From: Sandaracinaceae bacterium | GTDB taxonomy: Bacteria > Myxococcota_A > Polyangia > Polyangiales > JADJQN01 | Direction: 5' to 3' | Length of the DNA: 47,746 nucleotides | NCBI GenBank assembly: GCA_016712745.1 | Contig: JADJQN010000007.1 | Location: 1-47,746 of the forward strand | Shown here: positions 10,192 to 19,105 of the stretch, one piece after another | Layout of the letters: each line of letters opens with the position of its first letter | Position numbering within the stretch: position 1 is the stretch's first letter | The notes under the pieces: model-generated | Databases searched by the model: none | What the model saw: the letters and a program-made list of their open reading frames with translations, nothing else | Told to the model about the DNA's origin: nothing | Position numbers and translations under genes: made by a program

Positions 10192-13100
10192 GGTCACGTT
10201 TCCGGTCAGCGGCGGCGTGGATGCGGAGTTGATGATGCTCTCGAACTGGGCGGCGACCTTCGCCGCGAAGTCGGACTCGATCTGGTAGACCTCGGTGAAC
10301 TCCGCAAATGCCCAGCGGCCGTGCGTGCCGAGGTGGTTGACGCCTGGGACCCAGTAGGTCTCCATGGTCGACTTCTTCTCCTTGGCGTCCTCGCGGCGGT
10401 AGCCCTTGATCTCCACGACGAGGTGCAGCAGGTCGTCCGCCCCGCGGCCGTCGTCGACCAGCACGATGAAGTCCGGCAGGTACTTGCGCGCCTCGAGCCG
10501 TAGCGGTACGGCACCTCGAAGCCGAGGCTGTGGTTCTTGACGTAGGCGCGCACGCGCGGATGGCCCTCGACCACCCGGCAGAAGTTCGCCCTCCCAGTCG
10601 CTGTCCAGCACCACCCAGTTGACGTGGCTTCGGCGGCGGGCCGGTCTCCCAGCGGTCGGTGCGGAGGTGTTGAAGCGCACGTGCGCGTCGAGCCCGTGGG
10701 GTTGAAGGGATCGAGCAGCGCCTTGATCGGGCGCTCGCCCAGGAACCGGCGCGTGATCCCGGCCGTGATCTTGTTGCACGCCATGTCGGCCAGTTCCTGA
10801 TACATCAACTGGGCTGGGTATGTGCCGCCCTTGCAGACCAGGCAGTCGTCAAGCCATTGTTTGGCGATGCGCTTCAGCTGGCCGAAGAGGTGCAGCTTCG
10901 GCTCCTCGCCGGGGTCGCGCCACTTCGTGTAGAGCAGGCGCTGCGTCAGGTGGAAGATGACGGTCGACGGGCGCGTGTCGTGCAGATGCTTCAGGTCCAG
11001 GTCGACCGCCGCGCCGATGATGCCTGGGTTCTGCGTGATCGAAGGGCCGACGATCTCCGGGGTGAGTTCGAGGATCGAGTCGTCGTTGAACTTGGCGGCC
11101 AGGCGCTCTTCGGGCAGCTCGACACGGTAGCCCACCACGCGCGGGAAGCGGATCTCCAGGTGGTCGCGCTCCGGGCGCACGGCCTTGACCTGGATCGTCT
11201 CGCGCGGCGGCTGCGGCGGCGCGACCACCGGCTTGGCGGTGAAGTCGAAGGGGATGCCGAAGACGTCGGCGTACTCGACGTTGAAGAGGCCCTCCTCGTT
11301 GAGTTCGTACGACTGGCGGCGCAGCGCGCGGCCGATCACTTGCTCGCACAGGAGCTGGGTTCCGAAGGCTCGGATGCCGAGCACGTGCGTCACCGTATTC
11401 GCGTCCCAGCCCTCGGTGAGCATTGACACGGAGACGACGCAGCGAATCGCGCCGCCGAGCTGGTCGCGCTTGCCGACCGTGTTCATGACCTCGCGCAGTA
11501 GATCCTGGTCGGTGATGTTCTCGGCCGCGCGCGCGTCGCCGGTGCGCTCGACGATCTCGCGCCGGAAGCGGTCGATCTCGTCCGCGGCCATGCTGCGGAA
11601 GTCCTTGTCGAGTGCGTCGCCTGCTTCGAGTTGTTCGCTGTCGATCAGCAGCGTGTTGGGGCGCGGCAGCGGGTTACCCGTCGTCGGGTCGAAGTTGTTG
11701 AACAGCGCGAGGCGGCCCTGCTCGAGCGTGGTCGTCCCGTCGTCTTGCTTGCGGTGGAAGCCCGAGACGTAGTCGTAGACGAGCTTTGAGATCGACGTGT
11801 TCTGACAGACGATGATGAAGCACGGTGGGACCGGGATCCCTCGCTGTTTCCAGAGCTCGTAGGTCTTCTCGTAGTGGCCGTACAGCGCCTCCATCGCGGT
11901 CAGAAGGCGCGTCGGCAGTTTGAGCGGATCGAGCTCCTGATCCGAACCGCGCCCCTTCTTGGGCATGTCCTTGCGGATGTGCTCCCAGAGGTTGCGGAAC
12001 ATCGGAAGTTCGTCGCCCGGGATGTTCTCGGCGACCGGGACACGCGGCAGCTTCACGATGCCGCACTCGATCGCGTCCATCAGCGAGAAGTCGCTCATGG
12101 TCCAGGGGAACAGCGTGCCCTCGGCGTAACCGGAGCCGCTCAGGAAGAACGGGGTCGCGGAGAGGTCGATCACGCGCGAGACGCCGAGCTTGCGATTCAC
12201 CGCCTCGAGGCCGGAAATCCACAGCCGCGCGGCCTCGTTGTTCTTCTCGGCTTCCTTGCGATCGTCGCCCTTGAGCGCCTCGTCGTCAGGATCCGGCGGC
12301 TTCTCGCGGTAGCAGTGGTGCGCCTCGTCGTTGATGACGAGGACGTTCTTCATACCCATCAGCTCGGGCATGACGCGCTGGATCATCTGCCCTTCGGTCT
12401 CGAGCGTCTTGAGCTCGTCGCCGCCGCGGCCCTGCAGCAGCGCGCGGCCGCCCAGGAGAGCTCGACGCGCTCGCGAAGCTTGAACGCGTGGTAATTCGTG
12501 ATGACGATCTTCGCGCGCTGCAGGTCAGCGAGCATGTCGTTCGGGACGAGCTCGCGGCTGGCGTAGTAGCTGTCGGGGTCGTTGGGCTGCAGGACGCGCA
12601 GGCGGTCCTTGATCGTCAGGCCGGGCGTGCAGACGAGGAAGCCGCGCGTGAAGAGCTTGCTGCCGGGGCGGCGCACCGCGTTGATCGTCTGCCACGCGAT
12701 GAGCATGGCCATGACGGTCGTCTTGCCCGCGCCGGTCGCGAGCTTGAGCGCCGCGCGGAGCAAGAGCGGATTCGCGTTGCGGTTCGCGTCTGCGACGTGA
12801 TCCAACACCCGCTTGCCGTTCTTGGTGTGCGGCGCCACCTCGGTGAGCCAGATGGCGGTTTCGACTGCCTCGACTTGGCAGAAAAACGGTCGGATATCGC
12901 CGAACGGGTGGCTTCGCCAGTGCTTCAGAAGTCGAGCGGTCTCGGGCGTCACCCGCCAATCGTTGGGGTTTGGGAGCGCTCGCCATTCGTCGACATAGCC
13001 GCGCACCTCGTTGATGTACGAGGTGGTTTCATACTTCTGCTCGGCCGTCGAGATGCCCTTGGCCTCGTCGAACTGGATCTCTTCCTGCTTCGCCGCTCCC

Positions 13101-13261
13101 TTGCGCTTCTTCGGCTTCGGAATCGGAGTGATGAAATCCGCCCGGCGGCGCATCTCCAGGATCTTCTGAGTCGGCTGGCCACTGGCATCGAGCTCCCAAT
13201 GCCGGGCGGGCGCCGAGTAGGGCGAGTTCAGGATTGGTCGGTCGAAGAACGGGTCGGACAT
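10192..13261 (-). CDS. res: Type III restriction endonuclease subunit Res, frameshifted
   Basis: The start is ATG at 13261 (MSDPFFDRPILNSPYS). SF2 helicase motifs are complete: Walker A LATGAGKTTVMA at residues 174-185, motif II INDEAHHCY (about 12315), motif III DLSATPFFLSGSG, and a motif V/VI region ending CEQVIGRALRRQSY (about 11310-11350). At the C-terminus a PD-(D/E)XK nuclease is readable as KYLPDFIVLVDD...LVVEIKG (about 10395-10490), the arrangement expected in Res. Frame breaks occur near 12455 and between about 10690 and 10500. The exact stop is unclear because the last frame runs into mod without a stop, so the end is placed just before the mod start. Res translocates or slides on DNA with ATP and cuts near head-to-head unmethylated sites in complex with Mod. 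Confidence 0.9.
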
Positions 13262-13770
13262 CCGTGGGCCTCGTCAGCGGCTGCGGGCGCCGATAGGGCT
13301 GCCGTGAGGGTCGCCCGGGGGCACGCGGTCGAGGAATGCCGCGGTGCTGACAGCGCGCGTTTTGGCAGCCCGAGGATGCTGCGAGGGTTCTTCGGGTTGA
13401 GTTCGAGTCGATCGTGCCACGCGAGCGTTGTCTCCCAGACGTTGCGTCGTTGAACGGGGGCGAAGATTACCAATCAGCGCCCGACCCGGGCTCGGCCGAT
13501 TCCCTTCGTTCGCGGCCATCATTGTTCATCAGAACCAAGACGCGGAGTGTCTGGGGTGTGAAGCCGGCGCGATCGCATCCCGCGCTCGCGTCGCGGCCCG
13601 CGGCCAACCGCCCGGCCTGCGCGCGAAGTCCGATCCAATCTCAGCGCCTGAACCGGCCGTCGGCGCGGCGCCAACTCCTCGACGCGCACCGTCATCGCTC
13701 GCGTGCCCGTAAGTTCACCCCAACTCGCCCAAGTTCGCCGCAACGTCCGTCTGCTTCCGTGCCACGAAAT

Positions 13771-14222
13771 TCGGGTGAGAGCGGAGAATTGCGGAAAATT
13801 GCGGGCGAATCAGTTGGCACATTGATGGCACAAGACCCTCGAAGCGAGTGATCGTGCTGCTCGAAAACGGCGCTCGCGGGGTCGCAAAACGCGTTCGGAA
13901 TGCGCGCGTGTCGTCTGCCTCTGGGCAGAGAGTCGCTCGTTCGAAACGGCGCGAATTCGTCGAGGAAACAGCGCGTTTCGGCGCAGCGATCGGCCCGGAA
14001 TGGCCCGCGAATGGGGGCGCGACGTGTGATGCGCGAGAGATTGGTACGCCCGGGTGGATTCGAACCACTGACCTTCTGCTCCGGAGTTCGAGTGCGAGAT
14101 CGCCTGCGAAATCGGGTGAGAGCGGCGGATTGCGGAGATTTGCGGAGAATTGGCGCAGTTTCGGCCGTTGCTGCGCGAACTCAAATCGGCAAATTGCGGA
14201 GATTTGCGGGTGAGAGCGGGCG
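13771..14222. repeat. Short degenerate direct repeats around the tRNA fragment
   Basis: The unit CGGGTGAGAGCGG followed by AGAATTGCGG or CGGATTGCGG and a further GAAAATTGCGG or GAGATTTGCGG occurs at about 13771-13808 and 14113-14155. A rearranged partial copy (AAATTGCGGAGATTTGCGG then GTGAGAGCGG) lies at about 14190-14222. The first two copies flank the tRNA-Arg fragment. They may be remnants of element ends or recombinase-binding arms. Confidence 0.55.
14042..14088 (-). other. 3' half of a tRNA-Arg(CCG) gene, probable attachment-site remnant
   Basis: Read on the minus strand, the sequence ends GGGCGTACCA and carries the T-arm GTGGTTCGAATCCAC, a five-base variable region and a plausible anticodon 3' stem GCAGA after a loop CTCCGGA with CCG at the anticodon position. 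Upstream of the loop there is no matching anticodon 5' stem, D-arm or acceptor 5' strand, so only about 47 bases of tRNA remain. A break at the anticodon loop is where tyrosine recombinases of integrative elements commonly cross over. One T-stem pair is mismatched, so it is not a functional tRNA. Confidence 0.7.
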
Positions 14223-14345
14223 GAGTTTGTGGCGCTAAAGTGGCAATGGGCCTGGCGAGCGACCTGAGCGATTCGAAGGACGTGCGAGCTCGCCGATCGG
14301 CGGATTCGCTATTCGAGTTGCTCGATGGGGGGTGGCGACGACCAA

Positions 14346-14485
14346 AAAGAGAGGGCCGGCGCGCGCCGGCCAGAACCGCCCACCCGGCAAGGGGGGGCTC
14401 CGCCGTGCCGTCCCGGCCCCGCCCGCAATGGCGCGGCGTCCGCCCCTCCCGGCTCGACGCCAAGGATAGCCGGCGCGCCGGTTGT
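14346..14485. repeat. GC-rich palindromic element, copy 1
   Basis: It begins with an 18-bp perfect palindrome GGCCGGCGCGCGCCGGCC (14354-14371) and ends with a 12-bp palindrome CCGGCGCGCCGG (14470-14481). The interior shares ordered blocks with 31945-32080: CCGCCGTGC, TCCCGG/CCCGG, GGCG, CCCTC, TCGA, and CCAAG with ATAGCCG. It lies about 470 bases upstream of the beta-helix gene. It could be a structured RNA, a terminator-like element or a small non-autonomous mobile repeat. Confidence 0.5.
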
Positions 14486-14952
14486 TCGCGACGCGGGACA
14501 CACCGCGCGAAGAAGCGCTGGAGGTCACATCGCGCTGAACCACCCCGCGATGGCCGTCCGAGGCGAGTCAGAAGAGCATCAAATTAGCGCGCCGTGCGCG
14601 ATGAAACCGGCGACGCGCATCGAGAGGGTGAGCGAACTCAAAGCGCCGAGCCGGCGCGGCTGTTCACGTGGAGCCCAGGAACGCAGGGGCGTGCTGTGGA
14701 ACTGCGGATCGCGTGCTGAACCGCTGCAACCTGGAGTCCCGTCGCATGTGCGCAGAGCGGAGCAAGCTCCGTACGCCCATTCCCCGGGAGCCGTCCGTTC
14801 AACGGCAACTCGTTGCGCGCGAGGCCATCGCGCAGGATGGGGGTCGGAAGTGCGCCGTGGGCAGGCAACTCCCAGCGCACGACCAGTTCGACCGGCGCAG
14901 GCAGCGTCACCGCGTTCGACCTTCTCGCTCGACGCTGCGCGGAGGCAGAGAC

Positions 14953-17206
14953 ATGGCTTGGAATACCGGCGGTCTTGTCGTGGAAGTTCGTTTCAGCGAG
15001 TTCGTCAGGCGGAGTCGACTCGTCGTCGCGACACTCTTTGTTGCTTTGGGTACAGCGGCCTCGACGTCCGCGCAGTCATCGGGGGCTGACCCGTTGCCCA
15101 CCGCGTATGCGTGGGTGCATCCCACCGACGGAACGCTTGTGCCAAATCCCACGGGTCCCGACCCGGACTTGAGCTACATCAACGACCCATCGCAGAAGTT
15201 TGGCAGTCTTCAAAACGCGATCGACACGATGCAGCAGTATCTCATCGTCAACTACCACCCGGTCGACAATCCGAACCAGCAAGGGATCATCTACGCGCTC
15301 CCCGGTGTTTACGGCGCGAAAAGCCACGACTCGCTCCCGATCGTCATGCGTGATCGCGTGCACGTTCAAGGCGTCGGTGCTCGCCGGTGCGTTCTGCGCG
15401 GTTCGAGTACCCTCAGCGTCCCGCTGCCCAATCATCAAAACGTTGCTTGGCCGACAAGCCAATTGGGACCTTCGCCCACGGTCAGTGCGGAAGTGCTCGT
15501 CACCTACGAATACGCGACCGTTGACCGATTCTCGGCGTTGAACTTGACGTTGCCCTGGTGGACTCCAGACGCAGCCGCGGCTACACGACGACGACGTCCC
15601 CGAAGTGTTCGATGGGTTCACCTTCCAGGGAGGTGACGTCCAGGTGTTGCTGATGGGCATCGCGAACCAAGCGAACTATTTTCCCGCTGCGCGGATCAGC
15701 AACTGCGTTTTCGACCTGCGTCACGGGTTGACTCCCTACACGGACCAGCCGTCGGCTCAGCCTTGCAGGGCCGTACTTTGGGATCATGATGCGTCGGCAT
15801 GCGACGTACGAATCCAATTCTGGCTCAACGAATCGGCGGATCGGATATCTCGACGGCCGGACGCTCATCGCACACAATACGTTTGTGTTTGCGCGCTGGA
15901 ACAACGAGGCAACGAACGGCGGGTGGGAGAGCGAGAGCCGCGCCTCCACGGTCGGAATCATCGACGTCACGGCTCCGGCCTGCACGCTCATCGGCGACCC
16001 GGACCCTCGTCCGCGCGGAGTGGGGAATCCTTGCATCGTTTCGAACGTCTTCCGCACGCGCCCAGTTTCAGGCACGCCCAGCGTGCGTCCGTTCGCGATG
16101 CTTGGAGTTGGCGACGAAGACACTCGCGCCTACTCCAGCGCGACGTCCTCCTACGTCCAGACCAACGCATTTGACCCTGCGCGTGTTGGTACGACCAACG
16201 GCACCTTCTGGTCACTGCCGGTGACGAGTTTCGTAGTGAGCGTGCCACAGGCGATAGCGACTCACTGGAACTGTCAGATCACCCTATTCAACGGATCCTG
16301 CACGGGCGCATCTTCGGTGTGCACCGTAAGCGCACCGCCCCAGTCGCCCGCTCAACATGTTTGGGACGGCACCAACGGGGTGGATCCTGCTTTCGTGGGC
16401 GAGTTCGTTTCGACCTGCGCCTTACGACCGCACAAAACGATGTGAACGACTACGTCGATTGGCGCATCATGCCGGGCTCGCCGATGGAGAACCGCGGCGT
16501 GACTCCATTCCGCAATCTCCGGTCGGGTTCGAAACGGCGCCACATGCAGGGGATCGAGTTGGCGTTTTCCGACCTGGTTTCCCAGGAGTGCAATTTGTTC
16601 GCTTGGGATGGAGAGCACTGGGGCAATCCGCGCATCAGCGATGGCGCGCCGGACATCGGCTTCGATGAACGCGGGCTCGTGATCGCGGCCGGCAATTGGG
16701 CGAACGATTCGAATAGTCACAACCAACCGGGATTCATGCATCCGACGGGAGTGGGGAGCGCGACGCGGTACTTTGTTCTGCCGCGTTTTGTTGCTGGATT
16801 CGATCTTGCGTTGTCGAACAAGTACTTGCGCTTCCACGATACGACCTTCGCGCCGATCGCGCCGAACACCGGCGATGGTTGGGTCAATCCGCCTGGTTCT
16901 CTGGTCAGTCCGACGAGCCTGGCGAGTTTGCCGGTGGGTTACCGGACGAAATATCTTTCGTTCGCGACGATTCCTTGGGCGCCGATCAGTTTGAGCAGTC
17001 TGACGACGACGTGGCGTCCATTCGGGCCGGCGTCCACGCAGCCCGTTCTCACGTTCCTGCTCGCGAGCCGGTTCGATGACGAATGCGACACGACTCCGTG
17101 CAAACACGCGTACTTCAATCTTCAGGGTGTGATCATGGAGGACTCGAGTTGGCCGACGGCCACGATCGAGGTCTTGCGCGGCAACATGCAGGCGGAGTAC
17201 CGATGA
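14953..17206 (+). CDS. Exported parallel-beta-helix (pectate-lyase-like) protein, frameshifted
   Basis: The start is ATG at 14953, with GGAGG seven bases upstream. The N-terminus MAWNTGGLVVEVRFSEFVRR precedes a hydrophobic stretch and a probable cleavage after TAASTSAQ, so it is exported. The following sequence has the DUF1565/right-handed beta-helix opening: KFGSLQNAIDTM, then IIYALPGVYG, then VHVQGVGARRCVLRG. Later parts are EVFDGFTFQGGDVQVLLMG, ISNCVFDL and LIAHNTFVF, repeats typical of helix rungs, and DIGFDERG near the end. Frame breaks lie near 15585, 15780 and 16430. The final 4 bases overlap the next gene (ATGA), implying coupled translation. The substrate, if any, is unknown; a cell-surface or secreted structural role is equally possible. 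Confidence 0.7.
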
Positions 17207-18420
17207 AAGCTCTGGGCGAAGTCGCGCGCACTCTGGCGCTGTTGACGGTGGGCATGGCCGGTGTCGTGCGCGCGGCTCCGCCCGACTGGCTCTATGGGCT
17301 GCGCCAGGTCGGCGGATGTTGTCTGAAGATGGACCGAATCGACGTATCGAATGGTCAGTCCACCACGACCTGGACTTTGCAGGGTCCGGCGCTCTGGCCG
17401 TTTTCGATGACGAACGGGGGAGAGCGATTGATCACGATCAACGCTTGGCCGACGTCCAACGGCATCGTTGAGGTTCACCCGGCGAACGTCAACTACGGAG
17501 CGATTGGTACGACTGGCCTGAACAACCAAAGCGGTTTTCACGGGCTTGAAAAACATCCTGGGACCGGAGTGCTGTACTACTCGGATCGCTGGAATCTCTA
17601 CGCGCTCCACCCCGCGACGGGTTTTGCGACGCTCGTCGCGCCGTTCAGTGGGTTCAGTTTTCCAGGCGACAGCATTCAGGCCATCGCCATCGATGCCACG
17701 GGACGTGCGCTCGCGATTGGTTGGAACAACAACGCTGTGCATTCCGTGTACGACGCCGATCTCGCCACGGCGACGCTGACGTGGGTTGGACAAGTGACGA
17801 TCTTCGGCGCACTCGGCGACTATCGAGATCTCGCCTTCAGCAGCACCGGTGAGTTGTGGGCGAGCTTCTACGACATCGGGCTCAATCCAGCAGCGCGCGG
17901 TCTCTACAAGATCGACACGAACAGCTTTCTCGTCACGCTCGTGCGCCCAATGGACGAGCCGTATTTCGGGCTCGCGTTCGTGCCGGAGACTGCGCAGAGC
18001 ACGTACTGCACCGCGAAAGCAAACTCACTCGGCTGCGCGCCCGAAATCAGCGCCGATGGTTTCCCGAGCCCGACTGCGACGAGCGGTTACACGATCCGCG
18101 CGAGCAACGTTCGCAATCGAGTCGCAGGTTCTCTCGCGTTCACCGTCGCGGGCCGCGCATCGACTCCGCTCGGCGGCGGCACACTCTGTTTGGCGACTCC
18201 TCTGCGCAAAACCGGAGTGCGCAACTCCGCCGGTTCGCCGGCGCCTCTCGCCGACTGCAGCGGCTCGTGGTCGCTCGACTTCAACACTTGGATGAGTCAA
18301 GTCGTCCCGCTCCCCGCCGGCGTCACCGTGCAAGCCCAATGGCTCGGCCGTGACCCCGGTTTCTCCGCCCCCAACAACTGGACCCTCTCCGACGCCCTCG
18401 AGTTCACCATGCGACTGTGA
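17203..18420 (+). CDS. Exported beta-propeller protein with planctomycete C-terminal domain
   Basis: 405 residues. ATG at 17203 overlaps the previous stop, with GGAG five bases upstream. The signal peptide is MKALGEVARTLALLTVGMAGVVRA with cleavage near AAPP. Residues about 25-270 are repeated short strands of NHL/WD-like propeller type (for example LYALHPATGFATLV, AIAIDATGRALAIGW, DLAFSSTGELWASFY). From about residue 270 there is a separate domain, TYCTAKANSLGCAPEI, then GRASTPLGGGTLCLATPL, then WLGRDPGFSAPNNWTLSDALEF, which I recognise as a recurring C-terminal module on exported proteins of some Planctomycetota, possibly a sorting or surface module. The reading frame is intact, unlike most long genes around it. 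Its 3' end overlaps or abuts the convergent TPR lipoprotein gene. Confidence 0.8.
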   Translation: MKALGEVARTLALLTVGMAGVVRAAPPDWLYGLRQVGGCCLKMDRIDVSNGQSTTTWTLQGPALWPFSMTNGGERLITINAWPTSNGIVEVHPANVNYGAIGTTGLNNQSGFHGLEKHPGTGVLYYSDRWNLYALHPATGFATLVAPFSGFSFPGDSIQAIAIDATGRALAIGWNNNAVHSVYDADLATATLTWVGQVTIFGALGDYRDLAFSSTGELWASFYDIGLNPAARGLYKIDTNSFLVTLVRPMDEPYFGLAFVPETAQSTYCTAKANSLGCAPEISADGFPSPTATSGYTIRASNVRNRVAGSLAFTVAGRASTPLGGGTLCLATPLRKTGVRNSAGSPAPLADCSGSWSLDFNTWMSQVVPLPAGVTVQAQWLGRDPGFSAPNNWTLSDALEFTMRL

Positions 18421-19105
18421 ATTGGGTGTCACTCTCTCCGAGGCCATCGAGTTCGAGCGCCCACTTTGCGCGGCGTATGCCCGGCGTCGGAATTCCGTGA
18501 GCGTAATCGGATGGTGAGTGTGCTGGTTTATTCCTCTGGGCGGGCAATCCGCTGCCGCGCCAGGACTTCCAGCCCTCACCCTCGGCGCGCATCGCGATCT
18601 CGTGCAGCCATCCTGTCAACCGTGCGTCGTCACGGCCGCTGTGAATCGCAGCGAGTGTCGCGCCCTGGATCGCCGGCAAGTAGCCCGGGCTCACCTGCAG
18701 CGCCGCGTCGTAGCTCTCCAACGCGTCGTCGACGCGTCCGGCCCGTTCGAGGCAGATCCCGAGGTTGACGCGCGGGTCGGGATGACCGGGCATCAGTTTG
18801 CGCGCCCACTCGAACTCGTTCGCGGCTTCGTAGAGCTTGCCGGCATTGAGAAAAACGACGCCCAGGTTGTTGTGCGCGGGGCCAAAGTAGAGATCGGCGG
18901 TCAGCGCATCGCGCAGCAACAGCGCCTCGGCGCGAGCCGGGTCGCTCGCGATCAGGTCCGCGCCTTCGCGGTTGAGTTCTTCCGCCTTCGTCGTGCTACG
19001 CGCAACCTCACTCATCGGCGCGTAGGGTCCGACAGGCGTCGAGCGGCACGACGACAACATCGCGACGAGCGTTGCCACCACCGCAGCGACTGACTTCGAC
19101 TTCAT
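18404..19105 (-). CDS. TPR-repeat lipoprotein, cassette A
   Basis: The start is ATG at 19105, overlapping the secretin stop in an ATGA. The lipoprotein signal MKSKSVAAVVATLVAMLSSC has lipobox LSSC at residues 17-20. Two clear TPRs follow: AHNNLGVVFLNAGKLYEAANEFEWA and PRVNLGICLERAGRVDDALESYDAAL. The frame as written ends at 18404, overlapping the convergent gene by 17 bases. A one-base shift near 18560 would instead end ARQRIARPEE at a TAA at 18528, which looks more natural. TPR lipoproteins often act as pilotins or assembly factors for secretins (PilF/PilW type), which fits translational coupling to the upstream secretin gene. That role is inferred. Confidence 0.75.
   Translation of the reverse strand: MKSKSVAAVVATLVAMLSSCRSTPVGPYAPMSEVARSTTKAEELNREGADLIASDPARAEALLLRDALTADLYFGPAHNNLGVVFLNAGKLYEAANEFEWARKLMPGHPDPRVNLGICLERAGRVDDALESYDAALQVSPGYLPAIQGATLAAIHSGRDDARLTGWLHEIAMRAEGEGWKSWRGSGLPAQRNKPAHSPSDYAHGIPTPGIRRAKWALELDGLGESDTQFTVAW

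Larger units (their letters stand above)
13262..14952 (+). other. Gene-poor junction between the defence island and the exported-protein genes
   Basis: No convincing intact gene is seen in about 1.7 kb. A minus-strand stretch at 13274-13473 has coding-like composition (NVWETTLAWHDRLELNPKNP) but changes frame and would lie upstream of res. Another, at 14638-14910 on the minus strand (TLPAPVELVVRWELPAHGAL), could be a gene remnant. The rest holds the short direct repeats, the tRNA fragment and the GC-rich palindromic element listed separately. The open frames spanning the tRNA fragment are translation artefacts. Confidence 0.5.

Noticed and set aside
4439..13261. DISARM system
   Set aside because: A PLD protein and a methyltransferase are present, but the helicase is of UvrD type, there is no DUF1998 gene, and Res/Mod are clearly type III.
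13848..14238. Plus-strand frames containing GWIRTTDLLLRSS and RPGGFEPLTFCSG
   Set aside because: These are translations of the tRNA-Arg fragment, a known source of false protein annotations.
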